From Methanothrix sp. (lineage in GTDB: Archaea; Halobacteriota; Methanosarcinia; Methanotrichales; Methanotrichaceae): a stretch of DNA of 5,353 nt. The translations under genes and the position numbers were made by a program. The stretch covers positions 1-5,353 of the forward strand of contig JALNZQ010000190.1 in the NCBI GenBank assembly GCA_023229165.1. The letters run 5' to 3'. A model generated the notes under the pieces. That model had not been told where the DNA came from. It searched no databases and saw only the letters and a program-made list of their open reading frames with translations. Every line of letters starts with the position of its first letter. The first letter of the stretch is position 1. Below are positions 1 through 4,825 of this stretch, in pieces.

Positions 1-1
1 C

Positions 2-739
2 GATTCGCCGGGCGAGCCCATGCTCTATCCGGATATTGTGCCGCTGGTGCAGCGGCTCAAGGCCATAAAAGAGGTCAGCGTCGTCTCCATGCAGAGCAAT
101 GGCACCATGCTTGATGAAGAGCGAATTGCAGCGCTGGAAGAAGCGGGCCTTGATCGAATCAACCTCTCCATTCATTCTCTGCAGCCGGAGAAGGCGGCCT
201 TTCTGGCGGGCATGCCCGGCTTTGACATTGAAAAGATTAAGCAGGCGGCAAAGAGCATCGCCCAAAGCAAGATCGACCTATTGATTGCTCCGGTTTTAAT
301 CCCGGGCATAAACGACGAGGATATGCCGGAGCTGATTTCGTTCGCTCGCCAGATCGGCGCGGGAAAGAGGTGGCCGCCTCTGGGCATTCAGAAATTTGAG
401 CACTACCGGCTGGGGCGGTCTCCGGGTAAGGTCAAGGCCCAGAACTGGTGGCAATTTTACAATCGCAGCATGGCTGAGTGGGAGAAGCAGCTTTCCATTC
501 CCCTTCGCCTCAAGGCGCAGGACTTCAAGATCGAGAGGCGGCCCGTGATCCCCACGGTCTTTGAGAAGAAAGAAAAGACCTGGGTGGAGATAAAGGCTCC
601 CGGCTGGGTGAGCGGTGAACAATTGGGCGTCGCGAAGAACCGGGTGGTCTCGGTGATGGACTGCCCCATCAAGCAGGGCAGCGTGCGGGTGCAGATTGTC
701 AGCAACAAGCATAACATCTACGTGGCGGTGCCGTGTTGA
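2..739 (+). CDS. Radical SAM protein, COG2100-like (5' end missing)
   Basis: This is the C-terminal 245 residues of a radical SAM enzyme whose reading frame is open to the left edge. The in-frame codons before the first ATG at 20 read DSPGEP, so that ATG is internal and the true start is outside the window. The GEP motif of the radical SAM core is at residues 4-6. It is followed by a strand-helix pattern typical of the SAM barrel, including SMQSNGT, a strand/turn near DRINLSIHSL, and LIAPVLIPGINDEDM. The CxxxCxxC cluster motif would lie upstream and cannot be seen. The last 55 or so residues are a beta-rich module that resembles a TRAM-like RNA-binding domain. The order suggests the archaeal uncharacterised COG2100 Fe-S oxidoreductases, some of which I recall as tRNA-modification-like in layout; the substrate is unknown. 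The gene converges on the minus-strand membrane protein, with a 54-base gap. Family call fairly sure, function unsure. Confidence 0.85.
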   Translation, partial: DSPGEPMLYPDIVPLVQRLKAIKEVSVVSMQSNGTMLDEERIAALEEAGLDRINLSIHSLQPEKAAFLAGMPGFDIEKIKQAAKSIAQSKIDLLIAPVLIPGINDEDMPELISFARQIGAGKRWPPLGIQKFEHYRLGRSPGKVKAQNWWQFYNRSMAEWEKQLSIPLRLKAQDFKIERRPVIPTVFEKKEKTWVEIKAPGWVSGEQLGVAKNRVVSVMDCPIKQGSVRVQIVSNKHNIYVAVPC

Positions 740-785
740 ATATTGTGCGGATATTCGTGCTGAATACCTCTAATTTGCTGAATAC
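738..785. repeat. Short repeats in convergent gap
   Basis: The gap between the converging genes holds a 6-bp inverted repeat, GAATAT at 738-743 and ATATTC at 751-756 with a 7-base loop, which starts inside the stop codon of the radical SAM gene. It also holds a 10-bp direct repeat TGCTGAATAC at 758-767 and 776-785. There is no oligo-T tract, so a canonical archaeal terminator is not evident on the plus strand. The hairpin might help 3'-end formation, but this is weak and the repeats are short enough to arise by chance in AT-rich DNA. Confidence 0.35.
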
Positions 786-793
786 AAATGACT

Positions 794-1483
794 CTAGATA
801 TCCCTGGACATTCGCGACAGCCGGCCAATCAGCCATTTGGAGAGAAATCCCGTCAAAAAGCAGATGAACATGATGGAAAACACCCGGCCCTGAGAGCTGC
901 CGTCCAGGGCGATAAAGCCGGAGCTGACGAACAGATACGCCATGTAGCCGAAGACCATGGCCAGCAGCGGCAATGCCATGTACCAGAGCCTCTTGTAGCG
1001 CGAGGCCATGCCGTAGCGGCGCAGGTCGTCGGCTATCCCCGTCAGTATCTGGGCCGAGGATCCCAGGCCTGCGAAGAACGAGGACCAGAGGGGCACGCCC
1101 AGAACGCTCACCTCGGAGAATCTGGTGATCAAAAAGCTGAAGAGTACGATGGCAAGAGAGGCGAAGATCACGGCATAAAGCCCGTAGAGCTTGAAGAAGT
1201 AAGAGAGTGTCCTCAGGCTGTGAAATCGTGAGCCTTTGATCTTGACCTTGGACTCGTTGATGGCAGAGGTAAGCTCGTACCTGGCCCGGTCGCAGTAGAG
1301 GAAAGACTCGGAGAGGTTCTCTTTGTTGAACTCCTTTAGTGCCAAAACGTAAAAGTCATAGCTGTCTTTTATGTCGATGGAACTTCGGTGGGCTGCCTGA
1401 AGCATGCGGTCCAGCCTCTTGAGGTCTACTTCCACCTCAGAGCATGATTGCGGGATTGAACAGGCTTTAGAGTCAGTGTCCAC
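794..1483 (-). CDS. Unrecognised four-TM membrane protein with helical N-terminal domain
   Basis: This 229-residue protein matches no family that I can name. Residues 1-95 are polar and helix-like, with a stretch around 40-78 (SYDFYVLALKEFN, then SFLYCDRARYEL) resembling one TPR-like helical hairpin. Four hydrophobic segments follow at about 98-119, 128-149, 166-192 and 200-219. Between TM2 and TM3 is a charged loop, DDLRRYGMASRYKR, which should face the cytoplasm by the positive-inside rule. TM2 carries a small-residue motif AGLGSSAQ, and TM3 ends in FGYMAYLFVSSGFI. This pattern (GxxGS in TM2, basic loop, GxxxYL..GF in TM3) recalls uncharacterised prokaryotic membrane modules with GALG-type motifs, but that comparison is from memory. 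The start is GTG at 1483-1481; it lacks a Shine-Dalgarno sequence, but a TATA box centred about 25 bases upstream supports leaderless initiation there. The plus-strand frame at 788-1231 is a shadow of this gene. It could be a sensor, channel or effector; no enzyme motif is visible. Confidence 0.85.
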   Translation of the reverse strand: MDTDSKACSIPQSCSEVEVDLKRLDRMLQAAHRSSIDIKDSYDFYVLALKEFNKENLSESFLYCDRARYELTSAINESKVKIKGSRFHSLRTLSYFFKLYGLYAVIFASLAIVLFSFLITRFSEVSVLGVPLWSSFFAGLGSSAQILTGIADDLRRYGMASRYKRLWYMALPLLAMVFGYMAYLFVSSGFIALDGSSQGRVFSIMFICFLTGFLSKWLIGRLSRMSRDI

Positions 1484-1502
1484 AACTAAATTAGTGACTG
1501 GA

Positions 1503-1521
1503 TTAATATAAATAGTTTTCG
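1503..1521 (-). promoter_or_regulatory. Archaeal promoter (BRE + TATA) for the four-TM gene
   Basis: Read on the minus strand, CGAAAACT (a purine/A-rich BRE-like element) runs straight into ATTTATATTAA, a good archaeal TATA box centred near 1508. The GTG start codon of the membrane protein begins at 1483, about 25 bases downstream, which is where archaeal transcription normally initiates. The transcript is therefore expected to be leaderless, which also explains the lack of a Shine-Dalgarno sequence. Confidence 0.7.
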
Positions 1522-1573
1522 TGTAATAAAGAACGCACCAAACATAATAAAAATAATTTTTGCTAATTTGAAT

Positions 1574-1642
1574 TCTTGATTGTTTGAGAATAATCCGAAT
1601 ATATCTTGATTGTTTGAGAATAATCCGAATATATCTTGATTG
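1574..1642. repeat. Perfect 30-bp tandem repeat, 2.3 copies
   Basis: Bases 1574-1603 and 1604-1633 are identical 30-mers, and 1634-1642 repeats the first 9 bases of the unit. Each full unit contains the imperfect dyad GATTGTTTGAGAATAATC (1578-1595 and 1608-1625), with 7-base arms, one mismatch and a 4-base centre. The array lies 91-159 bases upstream of the predicted start of the minus-strand four-TM gene and just past the T6 tract of the small ORF. No spacer separates the copies, so it is not a CRISPR array. It could be a doubled operator site or a recent slippage/recombination duplication. Confidence 0.9.
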
Positions 1643-1657
1643 GACTTTTCAGGGCAC

Positions 1658-1663
1658 AAAAAA
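1658..1663 (-). terminator. Oligo-T terminator candidate
   Basis: A run of six A on the plus strand gives TTTTTT on the minus strand, 22 bases beyond the stop codon of the possible small minus-strand gene. Archaeal RNA polymerase terminates at such T-tracts without needing a hairpin. The surrounding DNA is AT-rich, so chance occurrence is possible. Confidence 0.4.
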
Positions 1664-1685
1664 TAAGAATATAATTACGTTTGAA

Positions 1686-1895
1686 TCATACCATCGCCAC
1701 CCTCCTCGCGGCTCTTATCTGGTGAAGAAGTCTCTCCTTAAGCGAGCCCTTATGCCTTCTATTAGCAGAGGGCGCGATGGAAAACTCTGGCAATGCTATC
1801 TGATGGATCTCCTCGATCATGCTCTCGGCGATGTTGCAGCATTCGTCCATCCCGCGATCCAGGGCAGAGCGGTTTTCTTTAACAACTTCTTTCAT
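1686..1895 (-). CDS. Possible small hypothetical protein, 69 aa
   Basis: I do not recognise this protein. It is polar and mainly helical, with an acidic first half (ALDRGMDECCNIAESMIEEI) and a basic C-terminus (SLKERLLHQIRAARR). It has a CC pair at residues 19-20 and no signal peptide or membrane segment. The codons used (GAG, ATC, AGG, AGA, GCC) fit the neighbouring genes, and a T6 tract follows the stop. The frame stays open for 20 further codons upstream of the ATG (encoding FFNEDELSKR just before it) without an ATG, GTG or TTG. This means the gene may be longer with a non-canonical start, or be a broken remnant that has lost its N-terminus. An AT-rich block (TTTTTTAAT) about 27 bases before the ATG could serve as a TATA box for leaderless expression. 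It may also be non-coding. Confidence 0.4.
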   Translation of the reverse strand: MKEVVKENRSALDRGMDECCNIAESMIEEIHQIALPEFSIAPSANRRHKGSLKERLLHQIRAARRVAMV

Positions 1896-1948
1896 ACGTT
1901 TAGATAATTCGTCTTCATTAAAAAATTTTTCCCTCGTTAAAAATTCCA

Positions 1949-1970
1949 GCGGTCTTCACTGCGGTCTTCA
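1949..1970. repeat. Adjacent 10-bp direct repeats
   Basis: GCGGTCTTCA occurs at 1949-1958 and again at 1961-1970, a 12-bp period, close to one helical turn apart. The pair sits just downstream, on the minus strand, of the TATA-like box at 1974-1983. That is where a repressor covering a transcription start would bind. A partial third match (TGAAGAC on the minus strand) lies at 1911-1917. Function is inferred from position only. Confidence 0.55.
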
Positions 1971-1973
1971 AAA

Positions 1974-1983
1974 AGTATTTAAA
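1974..1983 (-). promoter_or_regulatory. TATA-like box, mirror copy of the 2057 promoter
   Basis: AGTATTTAAA here is the exact reverse complement of TTTAAATACT at 2057-2066. On the minus strand it reads as a TATA box pointing towards the small ORF, with a predicted start near 1954. Because the core ATTTAAAT (1977-1984) is nearly palindromic it could equally drive plus-strand transcription starting near 2005, inside the GC-rich hairpin island. No Shine-Dalgarno and ATG pair fits cleanly with the minus-strand start. Confidence 0.35.
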
Positions 1984-2000
1984 TCAATTAATTCGGTCTC

Positions 2001-2033
2001 CTCCCGTGCCCACTTGCGACGTGCAGACGGGAG
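2001..2033. other. GC-rich stem-loop in AT-rich spacer
   Basis: CTCCCGT (2001-2007) pairs perfectly with ACGGGAG (2027-2033). Inside, a symmetric 3x3 internal loop is followed by CAC (2011-2013) pairing with GTG (2021-2023) around a 7-base loop. The island from about 1996 to 2050 is strongly GC-rich between AT-rich flanks and also contains CGGCAGGCCG at 2041-2050. A GC-rich structured segment within AT-rich spacer can mark a non-coding RNA, but no known RNA family (tRNA, C/D box, SRP, RNase P) is recognisable. It could also be a protein-binding site or a remnant of coding sequence. Confidence 0.4.
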
Positions 2034-2056
2034 CAGCGAGCGGCAGGCCGTCATAC

Positions 2057-2065
2057 TTTAAATAC
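2057..2065 (+). promoter_or_regulatory. TATA box of the zinc-ribbon/pcm operon
   Basis: TTTAAATAC is a close match to archaeal TATA boxes and is centred at 2061, 26 bases before the ATG at 2087. This predicts transcription starting at or next to the start codon, a leaderless mRNA. No Shine-Dalgarno sequence precedes the ATG. A second ATG at 2082 is out of frame and opens only a short frame. Confidence 0.65.
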
Positions 2066-2086
2066 TCTGTGGAATAATTATATGCT

Positions 2087-2650
2087 ATGCTTGATGATCA
2101 GATCTTCTGTCCTACCTGTGGTGCCGATACGGAGCATGCCTTGATAAAATCCGGACAAGAGAATCTAGTGCGCTGTGTTGAATGCGAGACTGTTCATTCC
2201 GTTCAGGTAGAGCGCGAGCGGCTGGTCAACCTCAAAGTCATAGTGAGCAATGACGAGCGGTCTGAGCCTTACTTTATTAAAATCCCGGCCAAGGAGGTGC
2301 TGCGCGTTGGAGATGAGCTTTTAGTGGATGATCCGGCTAAAGATGTGGTCATGACAGAGATCGCATCTCTGGAGACTGATCGCAGGGTCAGCAGCGCTCC
2401 TGCCGAAACGATAAAGACCGTCTGGGCCCGGGCTACGGATGAGGTGCCCCTCAGAATCTCTGTCTATCGAAACGGCAAGACTCATCCACTCAAGATCTCC
2501 GTTGCCGGCGATGAGGTCTTTGAGGTTGGAGAAGCCCGAAAAGTGGATGGATTCAAATTCGTGATCGTTAAGATGAAGCTGCGCGGCGAGGGCTTTGCCG
2601 AAGTAGCCGAAGCCAAAGACATACAAAGAGTATGGGGTCGAGAGCTTTGA
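2087..2650 (+). CDS. Archaeal zinc-ribbon protein, COG1326 / HVO_0476-like
   Basis: This 187-residue protein starts with a zinc ribbon: CPTC at residues 8-11 and CVEC at 30-33 provide four zinc ligands. The rest is two tandem copies of a module of about 68-70 residues (47-116 and 120-187). In both, a VxLxxxV strand is followed by a proline, a lysine-rich strand, then V..VG(D/E), a VD turn, and a closing A(E/x)xI(K/Q)xVWxR. The alternating hydrophobic pattern predicts beta strands. The N-terminal ribbon and genomic place fit the archaeal uncharacterised COG1326 family, whose biochemical role is not known to me; nucleic-acid or protein binding is plausible for a zinc ribbon. Its stop overlaps pcm by 19 bases, so the two are almost certainly co-transcribed and perhaps translationally coupled. 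The start at 2087 is supported by the TATA spacing. Confidence 0.88.
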   Translation: MLDDQIFCPTCGADTEHALIKSGQENLVRCVECETVHSVQVERERLVNLKVIVSNDERSEPYFIKIPAKEVLRVGDELLVDDPAKDVVMTEIASLETDRRVSSAPAETIKTVWARATDEVPLRISVYRNGKTHPLKISVAGDEVFEVGEARKVDGFKFVIVKMKLRGEGFAEVAEAKDIQRVWGREL

Positions 2651-3270
2651 ACAGAGAGCAGCTCCTAGGCAGCCTGCAGGGCAACGTAAAAGAATCCGTC
2701 ATATCAGCAATGTCTCGCGTTCCAAGAGAGCTCTTCCTCCCTGTTGCACTCAAAAGCCGGGCATATGACGACACACCACTTCCTATCGGTCTAAACCAGA
2801 CCATCTCCGCTCCCCACATGGTGGCCATAATGTGCGATCTTCTCGATCTGCAGCCGGGAATGACAGTTTTGGAGGTGGGGGGAGGAAGCGGCTATCATGC
2901 TGCGGTGATGGCAGAAATGGTGGGACCCGAAGGAAAGGTCTATTCTGTGGAGCGCATGCCGGAGCTGGTGGCCGCGGCCAAAAGGAATCTGGAAAAAGCC
3001 GGCATAAAGAATGTGACCGTGATCGAGGCCGACGGAAGCCTCGGCCTGGCGGAGCATGCCCCCTACGACCGCATAAGTGTGGCTGCGACCGCTCCCAAGG
3101 TGCCCGAGTCGCTTAAGCAGCAGCTCAAGGTGGGCGGCAAGATGGTCCTGCCCGTAGGCCGGGACTATCAGGATCTTTATCTGGTGACAAGGAAGAACGG
3201 CTTTTATGTGGAGGAGAAGATGGGCGTGGTCTTCGTTCCGCTCATCGGAGAAGAGGGTTTCAAAGAGTAG
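2632..3270 (+). CDS. pcm: Protein-L-isoaspartate O-methyltransferase
   Basis: This enzyme transfers a methyl group from S-adenosylmethionine to the alpha-carboxyl of L-isoaspartyl residues, starting the repair of spontaneously damaged cytosolic proteins. The 212-residue length is typical. Family signatures are visible in order: an N-terminal helix with VPRELFLP (30-37), the substrate-site segment YDDTPLPIGLNQTISAPHM (44-62), SAM motif I VLEVGGGSGYHAA (79-91), the acidic residue after strand 2 in VYSVER (103-107), and YDRISVAATAPKVPESL (144-160). A GGG stands where GTG is common in motif I, which should not impair binding. The ATG at 2632 lies inside the zinc-ribbon gene. A TTG at 2647, overlapping that gene's TGA, is an alternative start giving a protein five residues shorter. 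No strong Shine-Dalgarno sequence chooses between them. The overlap implies coupled expression with the zinc-ribbon protein. Confidence 0.95.
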   Translation: MGSRALNREQLLGSLQGNVKESVISAMSRVPRELFLPVALKSRAYDDTPLPIGLNQTISAPHMVAIMCDLLDLQPGMTVLEVGGGSGYHAAVMAEMVGPEGKVYSVERMPELVAAAKRNLEKAGIKNVTVIEADGSLGLAEHAPYDRISVAATAPKVPESLKQQLKVGGKMVLPVGRDYQDLYLVTRKNGFYVEEKMGVVFVPLIGEEGFKE

Positions 3271-3273
3271 ATC

Positions 3274-3283
3274 TAATATATTT
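3274..3283 (+). promoter_or_regulatory. TATA box for gpmI
   Basis: TAATATATTT, directly after the pcm stop, is centred 28 bases before the gpmI ATG at 3307. The ATG has no Shine-Dalgarno sequence (the bases before it are CACTTTTAAA), so a leaderless transcript from this promoter is the simplest reading. Read-through from the pcm operon remains possible, as no T-tract terminator separates the genes. Confidence 0.5.
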
Positions 3284-3306
3284 GCGGCAACGATGACACT
3301 TTTAAA

Positions 3307-4815
3307 ATGAAGCCCTTAGCAATCATAATCATGGATGGCTTCGGCATAAGCCCGATAGTTGAGGGCAATGCAGTCGCCTGGGCGCATAAGCCCAATCTGG
3401 ACCGATTCTGGAAGAATTACCCGACGACCACTCTGGCCGCTTCGGGCCTGGCGGTGGGGCTGCCGCGCGGCCAGATGGGCAACTCAGAGGTAGGCCACCT
3501 CAACATAGGTGGCGGTAGAATCGTCTACCAGGACTACACCAGGATCAGTCTCGCGGTTGAGCAGGGCACAATCGCCGAGAACGAGGTTTTGCTGCGGACA
3601 ATGGAAAAGGCAAAAGGCGCCAGGCTGCATCTGATCGGCCTCTTATCTGATGGCGGAGTGCACAGCCACAACACCCACCTTTATGCGCTTTTGCAGATGG
3701 CTGCGAAAATGGGCCTGGAGAATGTTTATGTGCATGCTGTTTTGGACGGCAGGGACGTGCCTCCCAGAAGCGCTCTTGGCTATTTGCAGGAGCTGGAAGA
3801 AAAATTCCAGCAGATCGGCACAGGCAAGGTGGCTACGGTCTCGGGTCGCTACTACACTATGGACAGAGACAAACGCTGGGAGAGGGTGGAGAAGGCCTAC
3901 CGCTGCCTCACAGTTGGCGAGGGGCTTCATGCCCTTACGGCCAAAGAAGCAGTGGAAAACGGCTACCAGCGAGGCGAGAATGACGAATTTCTCCTGCCGA
4001 CCCTGGTTGACGAAAAGGGACTGGTGCAGGACAAAGACAGCATCATATTCTTCAATTTCCGGCCGGACAGAGCCCGTGAGATCACACGGGCCTTCGTTGA
4101 TAAGGATTTTCAGGGTTTTGCCCTAAAACCGATGCATGTTTTTTACACCTGCATGACCCAGTACGACGCCACATTAAACGCGCCCATTGCCTTCCCTGCG
4201 CAAAACCTGGACGATACTCTGGGCCAGGTGATTAGCAGAGCTGGCCTGCACCAGCTGCGCATAGCCGAGACGGAGAAATATGCTCATGTCACTTACTTCT
4301 TTAACGGCGGAAAGGAAGAGCCAAATCCTGGAGAAGACCGCGCCCTCATACCTTCTCCCAAGGTTGCCACCTACGACCTATTGCCGGAGATGAGCGCCTA
4401 TCTGGTCAGGGATGAGGTGATGGCACGGATCGAATGCGGCAAGTACGACCTCATCGTGCTCAACTTCGCCAATCCCGATATGGTGGGCCACACCGGAATA
4501 TTCGAGGCTGCCGTGAAAGCAGTCGAGGTGGTGGACGGCTGCGTGGGAGCGGTCGTCGATGAGGTTCTCAAGAAGGGCGGCTGCGTGCTGCTTACCGCCG
4601 ACCATGGCAACGCAGAAAAGATGATCGATTTGACATCCGGCCAGCCGCATACCGCCCACACCACAAATCCCGTGCCCTTCACGTTGATAATAAATGACGG
4701 CCAGAAGTACAGCCTGCGGGAGGACGGTATTTTAGCAGATATTGCGCCCACGGCATTGCAGCTCCTAGGCATCCCCCAGCCGAAGGCGATGAGCGGAAAG
4801 AGCCTCATTAAATAG
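3307..4815 (+). CDS. gpmI: 2,3-bisphosphoglycerate-independent phosphoglycerate mutase
   Basis: GpmI interconverts 3- and 2-phosphoglycerate in the cytosol, working in glycolysis and gluconeogenesis through a phosphoserine intermediate and two Mn ions. At 502 residues it has the full length of the bacterial-type enzyme, longer than the roughly 400-residue archaeal ApgM. Expected residues are present: Asp10 in MDGFG, nucleophile Ser60 in MGNSEVGHLNIGGGR, His121 in GGVHSH, DGRDVPP at 147-153, Arg182 and Arg188 in the GRYYTMDRD segment, Arg253 and Arg256 in FRPDRAR, Lys325 in TEKYAHV, Asp392 and His396 in NPDMVGHTG, Asp433-His434 in TADHGN, and His452 in HTAHTTNPVP. It appears complete and active. 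The start is set by the TATA spacing and by the MKPLAIIIMDG opening. The cysteine-rich gene follows 10 bases downstream and is probably co-transcribed. Possession of this type agrees with Methanosarcinales, as I recall. Confidence 0.97.
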   Translation: MKPLAIIIMDGFGISPIVEGNAVAWAHKPNLDRFWKNYPTTTLAASGLAVGLPRGQMGNSEVGHLNIGGGRIVYQDYTRISLAVEQGTIAENEVLLRTMEKAKGARLHLIGLLSDGGVHSHNTHLYALLQMAAKMGLENVYVHAVLDGRDVPPRSALGYLQELEEKFQQIGTGKVATVSGRYYTMDRDKRWERVEKAYRCLTVGEGLHALTAKEAVENGYQRGENDEFLLPTLVDEKGLVQDKDSIIFFNFRPDRAREITRAFVDKDFQGFALKPMHVFYTCMTQYDATLNAPIAFPAQNLDDTLGQVISRAGLHQLRIAETEKYAHVTYFFNGGKEEPNPGEDRALIPSPKVATYDLLPEMSAYLVRDEVMARIECGKYDLIVLNFANPDMVGHTGIFEAAVKAVEVVDGCVGAVVDEVLKKGGCVLLTADHGNAEKMIDLTSGQPHTAHTTNPVPFTLIINDGQKYSLREDGILADIAPTALQLLGIPQPKAMSGKSLIK

Positions 4816-4825
4816 GAAGGCCGAA

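Larger units (their letters stand above)
1484..2086. other. AT-rich spacer with repeats, small ORF and hairpin island
   Basis: This 600-base stretch separates the two main gene blocks and has no long convincing coding region. In order it holds the promoter of the four-TM gene (1503-1521), a 30-bp tandem repeat (1574-1642), a T6 tract on the minus strand (1658-1663), a possible small minus-strand gene (1686-1895), direct repeats (1949-1970), a TATA-like box (1974-1983), a GC-rich hairpin island (about 1996-2050), and the promoter of the zinc-ribbon gene (2057-2065). The strong swing from AT-rich to GC-rich and back within the last 120 bases is not what a plain promoter spacer shows. The plus-strand frames at 1584-1907 and 1819-2061 look spurious. 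Confidence 0.6.

Noticed and set aside
20..739. ATG at 20 as start of the radical SAM gene
   Set aside because: The frame continues upstream to the edge with DSPGEP, a conserved radical SAM motif, so this methionine is internal.
788..1231. 147-residue plus-strand open frame
   Set aside because: It is antisense to the four-TM gene, very rich in Gln, Gly, Glu and His, and without domain character, as expected from the complement of membrane-protein codons.
1574..1642. Possible CRISPR array from 30-bp repeats
   Set aside because: The copies are directly adjacent with no spacers, the third is truncated, and no cas gene is present.
1584..1907. 107-residue plus-strand open frame from TTG
   Set aside because: Its N-terminus is simply the translated 30-bp repeat (IRIYLD twice) and the rest is antisense to the better-looking minus-strand frame.
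2001..2033. Hairpin as an intrinsic terminator
   Set aside because: No T-tract follows on either strand, and it does not lie directly behind a gene end.
1819..2061. 80-residue plus-strand open frame
   Set aside because: Serine-rich, crosses the hairpin island and the promoter of the zinc-ribbon gene, and lacks a ribosome-binding site or recognisable content.
2658..4771. 14-bp identical sequence GCAGCTCCTAGGCA at 2658 and 4758
   Set aside because: Both copies lie in coding sequence in the same frame and encode QLLG with the same codons; most likely coincidence.
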